A stretch of 8,269 bases of DNA, taken from contig JAAXQM010000132.1 of assembly GCA_012974295.1 (NCBI GenBank), forward strand, positions 1-8,269, given 5' to 3'. The position numbers and the translations under genes were made by a program. Shown in pieces: positions 1-5,853 of the stretch. The DNA is from Dehalococcoidales bacterium (GTDB lineage Bacteria; Chloroflexota; Dehalococcoidia; E44-bin15). Numbering within the stretch: the stretch's first letter is position 1; each line of letters starts with the position of its first letter. Under the pieces are notes generated by a model. That model ran no database searches and had not been told where the DNA came from. It saw only the letters and a program-made list of their open reading frames with translations.

Positions 1-198
1 ATATATTACGCGGGGGAATAGCTTGCAATTGATAAAACGTTGACCTTTGTCTGCTACGGGTATATCGTCGAGAAGGTAATGCAGTTGCTCAATTTCTTTG
101 GGCAACATGGCATTAAATTCAATATCTATTTGTAGAAAGTCCTGTATAAGGCTTTCTATTTGGTTATCGTTGACATGTTCATGAGAATAGTCTCTCAT
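1..198 (-). CDS. Partial hypothetical protein, N-terminal 66 residues
   Basis: An open frame on the minus strand starts at ATG 198-196 and stays open to the left edge of the window, so the C-terminus is missing. The visible part begins MRDYSHEHVNDNQIESLIQD and is acidic and probably helical, with no signal peptide or membrane segment. A weak ribosome site (GGAAA, 202-206) precedes the start, and a plausible promoter lies at 220-247. I do not recognise the family. The open frame, start context and promoter spacing make it a likely real gene, but 66 residues without a stop is only moderate evidence. Confidence 0.6.
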   Translation of the reverse strand, partial: MRDYSHEHVNDNQIESLIQDFLQIDIEFNAMLPKEIEQLHYLLDDIPVADKGQRFINCKLFPRVIY

Positions 199-219
199 TT
201 GTTTCCACTATGTAATATT

Positions 220-247
220 TCTATAATAGAAGTATATCACATGTCCC
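220..247 (-). promoter_or_regulatory. Possible sigma70 promoter of the left-edge gene
   Basis: Read on the minus strand, GGGACA (247-242) is separated by 16 bp from TATAGA (225-220). Each matches four of six consensus bases. Transcription would start near 213, about 15 bases before the ATG at 198. The call rests on pattern only. Confidence 0.35.
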
Positions 248-319
248 AGTTTATTACTACCGAAGTTGAGGCTCTATAATTGTTTGGGTATAGCCCCCGC
301 AATGGCAAGATAATGAAAG

Positions 320-337
320 TGCTCCTTTGCTGGAGCA
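320..337 (-). terminator. Weak hairpin downstream of the MBL-fold gene
   Basis: TGCTCC and GGAGCA form a 6-bp stem with a 6-base loop, about 22 bases after the stop of the MBL-fold gene. On the minus strand the following bases (CTTTCATTATCTT) are only partly T-rich, so this would be a weak intrinsic terminator at best. The rest of 199-359 holds nothing else I can name. Confidence 0.3.
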
Positions 338-359
338 GGGGCAAGCAGGTAATTCTATA

Positions 360-1208
360 TCATACCGTTAGTTGCATGCCATCATAGGCAAAACGGATCA
401 TCTCATTATCCGAATCCAGCGCACAGTAATCGTCATAGCTCCGATTCCAGTATTCCTCCAGATGAACAAATAGAACCTTCTTAGCCTGGATACGTTTGGC
501 CAGATCCAAGGTTTGCTCGAATGTATAGTGGGTGGTCCTTGAGATATGTGCGGAGGGGTAGTTGAAATCATGTTTCAGTCCATCTTCGAATATTCCCGGT
601 TGGATGATCAAGAGGTCGGCTTTTTGAACTTCATCTCGATGCTCTGGGAAGGGCTTGACATCGCATGGAGCATAAACCACCCTGCACCCGTATTTCTCAA
701 AAACGTAAACGAAGGTTACCTGACGAGCTCGTTCCATAGGGATGGCAGTGATCTTGATGTCCTCTATCTGGATCTCTTTCTGGAAAAGCTCAATTCGGAT
801 AAATCCCCTTTCCTGATAGAAATCAATATGGGGGCCAAGCGAAGACCGGATCTCCCTTAATGGTTGGCTGAGTTGATCGGGGAGCAGTAAACAGATTTGC
901 TTTTCCGGATAAGCACGCCAGGATCTATAATCAAGCGAAACCTGCTCTACTACGCGGAAACCCTCCACGTGGTCTGGGTCAAGATGGGTGAAAATTAGAT
1001 AATCCATAGAGTGGACGTCTGAGTGATTCAACTGAGATGCAATCTCCGCGGGTGTGTCGATCAGCAGGTTGATGTCATGAAGAAAAGAGGAGGGACCTGT
1101 TCGGGAATAGGGAACACCTTTCTCACGGGCTTCCTGGCAGACCCGGCAGTTACAGAGCGGCTTGGGGATAACCATGCAACCCCCGGAACCCAAGATAGTC
1201 CATTTCAT
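360..1208 (-). CDS. PhnP-like MBL-fold metal-dependent hydrolase
   Basis: This 282-residue protein belongs to the metallo-beta-lactamase fold, in the PhnP/cyclic phosphodiesterase-like branch. It starts with the beta-strand and glycine turn MKWTILGSGG. A Cys cluster follows (C19, C21, C24, motif CNCRVC), like the structural zinc site of PhnP. The metal motif is THLDPDH at 74-80, which has Asp77 where the canonical HxHxDH has its second His. Later ligands appear to be D183 (APCD) and H249 (FVHLEEYW). No signal peptide is seen, so it is probably cytoplasmic. The start at 1208 fits the family N-terminus, but no good ribosome site precedes it. It lies 31 bases after the stop of an mttB remnant on the same strand, so it may once have been the second gene of that operon. 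Substrate unknown. Confidence 0.85.
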   Translation of the reverse strand: MKWTILGSGGCMVIPKPLCNCRVCQEAREKGVPYSRTGPSSFLHDINLLIDTPAEIASQLNHSDVHSMDYLIFTHLDPDHVEGFRVVEQVSLDYRSWRAYPEKQICLLLPDQLSQPLREIRSSLGPHIDFYQERGFIRIELFQKEIQIEDIKITAIPMERARQVTFVYVFEKYGCRVVYAPCDVKPFPEHRDEVQKADLLIIQPGIFEDGLKHDFNYPSAHISRTTHYTFEQTLDLAKRIQAKKVLFVHLEEYWNRSYDDYCALDSDNEMIRFAYDGMQLTV

Positions 1209-1218
1209 GGCATATAAG

Positions 1219-1228
1219 AAGACGTCTT
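1219..1228. promoter_or_regulatory. Short palindrome AAGACGTCTT before the MBL gene
   Basis: A perfect 10-bp palindrome lies 10 bases upstream of the MBL-fold start codon, in the 31-base gap after the mttB remnant. It could be a protein-binding site, but palindromes of this length also occur by chance. No adjacent promoter is convincing. Confidence 0.2.
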
Positions 1229-1239
1229 ATCTTAACAAA

Positions 1240-1425
1240 TTACAGCACCTGGCTTTTAATATGCCCAGGTAGCCCGTAGCCATCTGTGGCCAGGAGCTCC
1301 TTTACTTTCTCCGCCGCGCTTTCCCAGATTTGTTTTCCTCCCTTGGCCTTCCAGTCCTCTCTGTTATCCCGGTCGCTAATGGTAGGTTGATAGTGTTCGC
1401 GCCGCATATAGCGACCAGCCTCCGT
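1240..1425 (-). pseudogene. C-terminal remnant of an MttB-family methyltransferase
   Basis: On the minus strand a short frame ends at the TAA 1242-1240. It reads MRREHYQPTISDRDNREDWK from an ATG at 1407, followed by AKGGKQIWESAAEKVKELLA and about fifteen more residues. The pattern REHY-P-x-x-SDR-x-x-REDW-x-x-x-GGK-x-x-x-E-x-A-x-EKV-x-x-LLA is the recognisable C-terminal tail of trimethylamine/glycine betaine corrinoid methyltransferases (COG5598), which are normally about 480-500 residues long. Only the last 55-60 residues remain. An in-frame TAA lies at 1428-1426, and no MttB-like sequence is visible further upstream in any frame. The ATG at 1407 has a GGAGG 9 bases before it, so a 55-residue peptide could still be made. 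I read it as the relic of a deleted gene. Identification is from recall of the family, not a search. Confidence 0.7.
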
Positions 1426-1496
1426 TTATTGTACCACTCCCAGAGTTATATTTTCCTGTATTGATCGAGCAATCGCGGAGCAGGTGACCAACAACT

Positions 1497-1526
1497 TTGA
1501 CAGCATACGTTGAGCTGGAATAATAT
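1497..1526 (+). promoter_or_regulatory. Sigma70-type promoter of the HAD phosphatase gene
   Basis: A perfect -35 box TTGACA (1497-1502) is followed after 18 bp by TAATAT (1521-1526). The start point would be about 1532-1534, only two to four bases before the ATG at 1536. The mRNA would therefore be leaderless or nearly so, consistent with the absence of a ribosome site. Confidence 0.6.
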
Positions 1527-1535
1527 AGGGTATCA

Positions 1536-2309
1536 ATGATCACATCATACCGAGAGATCACCCCTGAGCTAGCTCGTCGAATACGGCTTGTAATGACCGA
1601 CGTTGATGGCACTCTAACCGATGCAAGTGATTCAATTAGCTCAGTAGTTTCAGAGACTGTTCGCCGTTTAGAGGATAGTGGTGTTATGGTTGGCCTGGTG
1701 TCGGGACGAACGCTTCCTGGTTTGGAATCGCTGGCCTCTGATTTGGGTATTAGTGGACCTATCATCGCTGAAAATGGGGGCGTTGCCAAGTTGAAGGTTA
1801 ATGGCAACCTAATAGCTATGGGTTATTCTCGTAAGCCTGCGCTGGAAGCTTTGGAAAAACTAAGAATGATGTTCCCTGATGCTATTAAGGAAAGGGAAGA
1901 CAACAGATATAGGATGGTTGACGTTGTTCTATGGTCCCACGGAGTGGATGTAAATGAACTAAGAAGGCACCTCGATGATGCTGAGCTTGTTGATTCTGGA
2001 TATATACTTCATTTGGTACAGAAGGGGGTTAGCAAGGGAAGAACGCTAAATATGCTACTCCGTCATATAGCAGATGGACAGCTGTCTCCAGCAGACGTTG
2101 TGGTCTTTGGTGATTCCCTGACAGATCTGTCGTTGTTTGAGATGTTCCCCCACAGCGTGTTAATAATCAATCCTAGACATGCATCCGAGCATATGGAGAG
2201 ATTACATAATGTTTGCAGGTATGTAAGTGAACTCTCTTTAGGAGCCGGTTTTACCCAGGTAGCTTCTCATATCATGGATGTCCGAATTAATCCTGAAGAA
2301 AAGAAATGA
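1536..2309 (+). CDS. HAD-superfamily phosphatase (Cof/phosphoglycolate type)
   Basis: The 257-residue protein carries all four HAD motifs. Motif I is DVDGT (22-26; nucleophile D22, acid/base D24). Motif II is SGR (56-58). The motif III lysine is probably K167 (VSKGRTLN). Motif IV is GDSLTD (192-197; D193 and D197). The insert between motifs II and III and the AENGG at 79-83 fit the IIB/Cof branch, which includes archaeal-type phosphoglycolate phosphatase, sucrose-phosphate phosphatase and mannosyl-3-phosphoglycerate phosphatase. It likely removes phosphate from a small phosphorylated sugar or acid in the cytoplasm, but the exact substrate cannot be read from the sequence. About 20 residues precede motif I, a little more than in many relatives. 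The start is supported by the promoter directly upstream. It converges on the DUF362 gene with a 58-base gap in which I see no terminator. Confidence 0.88.
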   Translation: MITSYREITPELARRIRLVMTDVDGTLTDASDSISSVVSETVRRLEDSGVMVGLVSGRTLPGLESLASDLGISGPIIAENGGVAKLKVNGNLIAMGYSRKPALEALEKLRMMFPDAIKEREDNRYRMVDVVLWSHGVDVNELRRHLDDAELVDSGYILHLVQKGVSKGRTLNMLLRHIADGQLSPADVVVFGDSLTDLSLFEMFPHSVLIINPRHASEHMERLHNVCRYVSELSLGAGFTQVASHIMDVRINPEEKK

Positions 2310-2367
2310 CTGCAGGCTATTAGTGTGGTTATCGGGATTTAAACTGGGAAAGCTCATTGTGAGAAAA

Positions 2368-3519
2368 TCATTTCAATGGGAAAAAGATCCGGCCCAAAAG
2401 GGGATTATCTACGGCAATAGCTCCTTCGGGGCAGGATTCCTGGCAGCAGTAGCAGCGAATACAACGACCATATTTGTACGTAGGTGACTTGGATTTATCA
2501 CCTTTATGCCAATCCACGGCCTTGGGATCCACCGGACACATCTCGACGCATGTCCCGCAAATGGTGCATTTTGCTATATCGATAGCTGGTCTCGGGGATA
2601 TCCGATTCTTAACAAACGTCTTCATACGCCCACTACTGGATGGGACAGGAGGAGTTCGAATTACCTCGAAATTTTCATCAATGAACGATTCTACGTTTTC
2701 CCCAACGACTTCGATGCTTTCATAATGGTATACTCCAAGGTTTGCCTGTTCACCGGGTTTCGAAGTGGGCACCGATTCGGGATCAAGATTAATAATTTTA
2801 CAGGCTATAGAATCGATGGCGATCGGGTCGCTGGAGAACAATAGAACACTCAGCTGCTTGGGTTTTCCGCTTCTTGGACCATTGCCTTCCATGGCCATGA
2901 TACCGTCCATGATGTATAGACGGGGTTTAATTAGAGTATTCAAATCAACGAGCATGGTGGCAAAATCATATGGATCAGGTAGCTTGATGTGATACTGGCC
3001 TTTCAAGAGACCGGGAACACATCCGAATTGATTCTTAATAGCCCCGGTAAACCTGGTAAGCGCGTGTGTTTTGAGTTTCGGCAGACTTACCAGGCCATCT
3101 GAATCCAACACTCCATTGGCAATAACAAAGCTTTTGATTAAGAGTGCATCATTGTGACTAACAGATCTCCCATTGTCAAAATCAGCCAGTTGGATACCTA
3201 GTTCATCGGCCACCTGCTTCAAATTAGCCCTTTTCATATTCCATTCACATTTTCTAAAACTTGGAGAGTCACCATAATATACTGTGGCTTTCGTGTTCAT
3301 AATTAGTTTTCCGGCGGCCTTGAACACTGAGGGATGTGTAGTCACGCACTTTTGGGGATCAGTACCAAATAGCACGTTAGGCTTGAGTACGATGGTCTCG
3401 CCTGGACTTACGAAAGAGGATATTCCGCCAATAAGATCAACCCCTTTCTTGACGGCCTCGTATACCTGCTCTTCATCGTATGTATCGCATCTTAATATGG
3501 CTACCTTTGATTTATTCAT
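2368..3519 (-). CDS. DUF362 protein with C-terminal 2x[4Fe-4S] ferredoxin domain
   Basis: The 383-residue protein has an N-terminal DUF362 domain (about residues 5-290; KPNVLFG 46-52, THPSVFKA 61-68, SLPKLKTH 145-152, FTGAIKNQFG 157-166). After a linker comes a ferredoxin domain with two CxxCxxCxxxCP motifs: C318, C321, C324, C328 and C353, C356, C359, C363. Such fusions are common in anaerobic bacteria and archaea and are thought to be cytoplasmic redox proteins; the reaction of DUF362 is not established. I chose the ATG at 3519 over a TTG 15 bases upstream because GAGGGAG (3530-3524) sits 4 bases before the ATG, and the TTG start would place the ribosome site inside the gene. A ferredoxin gene lies 104 bases upstream on the same strand, so electron transfer between the two products is a reasonable inference. 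The second cluster has one extra cysteine (C358). Confidence 0.9.
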   Translation of the reverse strand: MNKSKVAILRCDTYDEEQVYEAVKKGVDLIGGISSFVSPGETIVLKPNVLFGTDPQKCVTTHPSVFKAAGKLIMNTKATVYYGDSPSFRKCEWNMKRANLKQVADELGIQLADFDNGRSVSHNDALLIKSFVIANGVLDSDGLVSLPKLKTHALTRFTGAIKNQFGCVPGLLKGQYHIKLPDPYDFATMLVDLNTLIKPRLYIMDGIMAMEGNGPRSGKPKQLSVLLFSSDPIAIDSIACKIINLDPESVPTSKPGEQANLGVYHYESIEVVGENVESFIDENFEVIRTPPVPSSSGRMKTFVKNRISPRPAIDIAKCTICGTCVEMCPVDPKAVDWHKGDKSKSPTYKYGRCIRCYCCQESCPEGAIAVDNPLLGRIFFPLK

Positions 3520-3523
3520 TATT

Positions 3524-3530
3524 CTCCCTC
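3524..3530 (-). promoter_or_regulatory. Ribosome binding site deciding the DUF362 start
   Basis: GAGGGAG on the minus strand, 4 bases before ATG 3519. It overlaps codons that would be coding if the upstream TTG were used, so it favours the ATG. Confidence 0.7.
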
Positions 3531-3623
3531 TCAAATGTTTACTATTATCGAAAATAGGCCATGTGGTACCCTAAACTGATAAACTCACATGAATTATTAG
3601 GATTGACCTCTCTTGTAGTGCTA

Positions 3624-3839
3624 TTATCCTATCATCCTGATGGCCTTTAACGGACACGCTTTGACGCATTTGGCGCACCCGTGACACCATTTCGAAGGGA
3701 TGACATCGGGTTCCTCGTAGGGACTTTGCTGGGTGAGGCTTCCATATTCGCACACAAGTGAAGCGCCGCACACCCCGCTGTCACCGCAACTATCGGGGCG
3801 GCACCTCTCATAGTCAATCGCTACTACCTGCTTTGGCAT
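3624..3839 (-). CDS. Small 8-Cys ferredoxin-like protein
   Basis: This 71-residue protein has eight cysteines. The C-terminal half has a canonical [4Fe-4S] motif CHGCAKCVKACP (C52, C55, C58, C62). The N-terminal half has C13, C18, C24 and C30 spaced C-x4-C-x5-C-x5-C, with the opening VVAIDYERCRPDSC. That opening resembles the ferredoxin domain at the N-terminus of the ABCE1/RLI ATPases, but the spacing is wider and no proline follows the last cysteine. It probably carries one or two [4Fe-4S] clusters and acts as a cytoplasmic electron carrier. The start at 3839 has a modest GAGAT ribosome site. The DUF362-ferredoxin gene follows on the same strand after 104 bases, which suggests joint transcription. 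A promoter formed at the edge of repeat copy 1 (3926-3954) may drive it. Confidence 0.82.
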   Translation of the reverse strand: MPKQVVAIDYERCRPDSCGDSGVCGASLVCEYGSLTQQSPYEEPDVIPSKWCHGCAKCVKACPLKAIRMIG

Positions 3840-3925
3840 TATCTCTACAACTTCACTTTGCTGGACTCTTTACAAAATTATGGCCGCTGCAGGCTTATCC
3901 GGGTGGCCATTGTATATAGCGGCGC

Positions 3926-3954
3926 ATTAAATGAGCCTGCCGGAATAGTCTCAA
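3926..3954 (-). promoter_or_regulatory. Outward promoter at the left edge of repeat copy 1
   Basis: On the minus strand TTGAGA (3954-3949, inside the repeat) is 17 bp from TTTAAT (3931-3926, just outside it). Each matches five of six consensus bases. It points at the ferredoxin gene, with a predicted leader of about 80 bases. Confidence 0.5.
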
Positions 3955-4052
3955 TCAACCCCCTAGTCCCCCAATCTTGGGGGACTTTTTAGAACTGGGG
4001 GACACCCCCAGACCCCCGACAAGAGGTATCCTGTACCTCTTTTTTATAGGAC
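3933..4052 (+). repeat. Dispersed MITE/REP-like element, copy 1
   Basis: This is one of three same-orientation copies in the window and the most divergent. It holds the perfect stem AGTCCCCCAA/TTGGGGGACT followed by TTTTT, the stem CTGGGGG-ACA-CCCCCAG, and AGAGGTA-TCCTG-TACCTCT followed by six T. The terminal inverted repeats seen in copies 2 and 3 are weak here, so the right boundary is approximate. It does not encode a protein. It lies in the 302-base gap between the ferredoxin gene and the lipocalin-like gene; the rest of that gap (3840-3932, 4053-4141) shows nothing recognisable. Confidence 0.85.
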
Positions 4053-4141
4053 TTTTCAGAGAACCACAAAGGGGGAAGTTAGCTCCGCCTTATTGTACAT
4101 CCCATTATATTAACTTCAAACATCAATAAAGTTTACACTTA

Positions 4142-5110
4142 TCAACTGCTATGAGGCCGGAAGAGTTCGGCATAACCAGTCCCGGAGACGGTTTCACCGG
4201 CTAGCTGCCCCGATACAGTCATCTTCCCTTCCCAGAAGGCTGGTCTGAATCCGGGGAGGGTTATAGGTATTTTGATCTCCTGTTCCGGAAATAGCGCTTT
4301 TACCTCCAAATTCAGGGTTTGAGTCTGTTCTCTAACTTTCCAGAGAGTGCCATACTCACATTGAGTACTTGGGGAGATCCAGGTGTCTACCCTCTGTAAC
4401 GCAAAGTCCTTGGTATAGAAGGCCGAGCCGTCCGGGTACACCATAGTTAGGAGCTGCGATACCAGCGAGCCATCGGGTTCGGTGGCTTGCCAGAAGACGA
4501 CCTCCGTATTGTTATCAAGCTGGACAGAGAACCACTCATAGCATCTGATAACTGCGAACGGAATAAAATCCATCCACTGATGGTCCATCCAGCCAATTCC
4601 ATCAACATCTACTGCCTTGCCCAATAACTCAATCTGACCTTTAGCTCGAAGCCGGGTTAGGGAGTAGTAATAGGAACTACCGAAAGACCACTTAATTAGA
4701 CCATCGCCGTTTACTAGCAGTGGAGGTTTCAGTGAATCGAGGTCGATATTGAGGCTGATTTTGTTTCCATTGGATTGTAGGTGGTAGGAATAAGAGTCTG
4801 GTTTGTTGCGAAACCAGCTATCGTTAGATCCCCAGCGAAGATAAAGAGGCCCCTGGGCATAATTAGGTGTGGAGAAGGAAACCTCGGAATAGAATTGCTT
4901 TGCATCAATGTCGGAAATCGATAAAACCCTGGGTCCGTTGTTGAAGTAGGCTGCCATAGCACCGTAGTGTTGGCCATTGGAATCCCTCAGCGTAAAATTG
5001 CTGTACCACCACTCCGTTATCATCTCCGGGTGAGCACCTTCATCTTTAGGCAGATGAACATAGGACGGGCCAGATGACCCAGTTTCTACTTTCGTCAATT
5101 CCTTCGACAT
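4142..5110 (-). CDS. AttH/CrtC-like lipocalin-fold protein
   Basis: The 322-residue protein has the signature HPEMITEWWY (27-36) and a second conserved block GIGWMDHQW (171-179). These are the hallmarks of the AttH/CrtC family (hydroxyneurosporene synthase, carotenoid 1,2-hydratase and related lipocalin-like proteins). The body is rich in beta-strand patterns and aromatic residues, fitting two lipocalin-like barrels. Carotenoid hydratases are only one branch, and no carotenoid gene lies nearby, so hydration of a terpenoid lipid is possible but unproven. I chose ATG 5110 because AAGG lies 5 bases upstream; a TTG at 5131 would add seven residues. No signal peptide is visible from either start, although many relatives are exported. 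The same frame stays open upstream to a stop without an ATG or GTG, so a lost or altered N-terminus is possible. Confidence 0.8.
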   Translation of the reverse strand: MSKELTKVETGSSGPSYVHLPKDEGAHPEMITEWWYSNFTLRDSNGQHYGAMAAYFNNGPRVLSISDIDAKQFYSEVSFSTPNYAQGPLYLRWGSNDSWFRNKPDSYSYHLQSNGNKISLNIDLDSLKPPLLVNGDGLIKWSFGSSYYYSLTRLRAKGQIELLGKAVDVDGIGWMDHQWMDFIPFAVIRCYEWFSVQLDNNTEVVFWQATEPDGSLVSQLLTMVYPDGSAFYTKDFALQRVDTWISPSTQCEYGTLWKVREQTQTLNLEVKALFPEQEIKIPITLPGFRPAFWEGKMTVSGQLAGETVSGTGYAELFRPHSS

Positions 5111-5303
5111 TCCAACCTTACAAAAGTACAATACATCATTTAGAGCCAGTCTAATGTCGGCACGCTCATTGACGTTTGGGGGTAATTTGCCTCCATAACA
5201 GGACTACATCGGGGTTTTGACGGTATAACTGACATGAGACTATTCACCCGGCCACGTCTACCTTCAACAAAGCGTTATCGCGTTTCAAACAGGTAGGGCG
5301 GTG

Positions 5304-5525
5304 CTATAATTGCACAACCAGCGTTATCCTATCCCTTATATCTTTCAAATCAGATCTGGCTTCAGTCAATATATTCATCCAAGTCTGCGCAGTCTCCCAT
5401 CTGGATTCACCGAGCTTATCATACTCATGCTTCCACGTTTCCATTAGCTTCCATTTATCATCCATGCTCTTATTAATATGCATTAGAGTGTCTCTAATCT
5501 CTGTTAGTAATTGTATTTCTTCCAT
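5304..5525 (-). CDS. Hypothetical 73-residue helical protein
   Basis: The product starts MEEIQLLTEIRDTLMHINKS and continues as a charged, strongly helical sequence with heptad-like hydrophobic spacing and four tryptophans, so a short coiled coil is likely. No membrane segment, signal peptide or cysteine is present. A perfect ribosome site AAGGAGGT (5542-5535) lies 9 bases before the ATG, which is the best evidence that the gene is expressed. I do not recognise the family. Repeat copy 2 begins 26 bases upstream of the start codon and appears to provide part of the promoter. The next gene on the strand starts 193 bases after its stop, in a stretch (5111-5303) where I see no other feature. Confidence 0.75.
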   Translation of the reverse strand: MEEIQLLTEIRDTLMHINKSMDDKWKLMETWKHEYDKLGESRWETAQTWMNILTEARSDLKDIRDRITLVVQL

Positions 5526-5543
5526 TATCTGTTTACCTCCTTA

Positions 5544-5572
5544 ATTATATGAGACTGCTGAAATAGCCTCAA
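5544..5572 (-). promoter_or_regulatory. Outward promoter at the left edge of repeat copy 2
   Basis: On the minus strand TTGAGG (5572-5567, inside the repeat) is 17 bp from a perfect TATAAT (5549-5544, in the flank). It points at the 73-residue gene. The predicted start, about 5537-5539, falls in the ribosome site (5542-5535), so the leader would be very short and might clip that site; this lowers confidence. Confidence 0.5.
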
Positions 5573-5672
5573 TCAACCCCCTAAATCCCCCAAGATTGGG
5601 GGATTTTTAAAGCTGGGGGATACCCCCAGACCCCCGGCAGGAAGTATCCTGCACCTCTTTTTCAGTGATCTC
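5551..5672 (+). repeat. Dispersed MITE/REP-like element, copy 2
   Basis: The 122-bp element begins GAGACTGCTGAAATAG and ends with the approximate inverse (the complement reads GAGATCACTGAAAAAG, 12 of 16 matching). It is flanked on both sides by TATAT, which could be a 5-bp target duplication or chance in AT-rich DNA. Internal hairpins are AAATCCCCCAA/TTGGGGGATTT, CTGGGGG-ATA-CCCCCAG and GCAGGA-AGTA-TCCTGC, followed by a T-run. It sits in the 328-base gap 5526-5853 between the 73-residue gene and msrA. Confidence 0.88.
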
Positions 5673-5696
5673 TATATATTAAGTGAGGATACCCTG

Positions 5697-5732
5697 ATGA
5701 TCCATACTAGTCAAGCAATACAGGTTAGTTAA
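5697..5732 (+). other. Tiny ORF (11 codons) before a hairpin
   Basis: ATG at 5697 opens an 11-codon frame (MIHTSQAIQVS) ending at TAA 5732, with GAGG (5685-5688) 8 bases upstream of the ATG. The terminator-like hairpin at 5753 follows 20 bases later. The arrangement resembles a leader peptide or small transcript, but there is no plus-strand gene downstream. Chance is quite possible. Confidence 0.2.
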
Positions 5733-5752
5733 TAGAGGAGCTGTACACTCTC

Positions 5753-5790
5753 GAGCCCACCTATAATCTTATCTAGGTGGGCTCTTTGCT
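5753..5790 (+). terminator. Strong hairpin with short T-run
   Basis: GAGCCCACCTA (5753-5763) and TAGGTGGGCTC (5774-5784) form a perfect 11-bp stem with a 10-base loop, followed on the plus strand by TTTGCT. It lies 64 bases beyond the msrA stop, so it may block minus-strand read-through, although the T-run is on the plus side. It could also end a small plus-strand RNA starting near 5680-5700. Confidence 0.6.
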
Positions 5791-5853
5791 AAACCCCGCA
5801 GATGTGCGATGTTGCATATAGTAACAAACGGTGTTAATGGCGTTATCTCCACT

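Noticed and set aside
546..860. Plus-strand ORF of 104 codons inside the MBL-fold gene
   Set aside because: It is a frame shadow of a clearly recognisable minus-strand gene and has no own motif or ribosome site.
1376..1807. Minus-strand ORF of 143 codons across the HAD gene start
   Set aside because: It overlaps the HAD motifs and the promoter on the opposite strand and resembles no protein family; its Ser/Thr-rich composition is typical of a shadow frame.
2310..2367. Shared terminator between the convergent HAD and DUF362 genes
   Set aside because: I could not find a stem of useful length with a T-run in this gap.
3571..3771. Minus-strand 66-codon ORF overlapping the ferredoxin
   Set aside because: It is out of frame with the cysteine motifs and has no start context.
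3966..4045. Repeat copy 1 as the terminator of the lipocalin-like gene
   Set aside because: The T-runs follow the hairpins on the plus strand, while the gene is read on the minus strand; at most the hairpins slow read-through.
5673..5853. Riboswitch or T-box in the msrA downstream region
   Set aside because: No conserved core motif is seen, and no plus-strand gene follows to be controlled.
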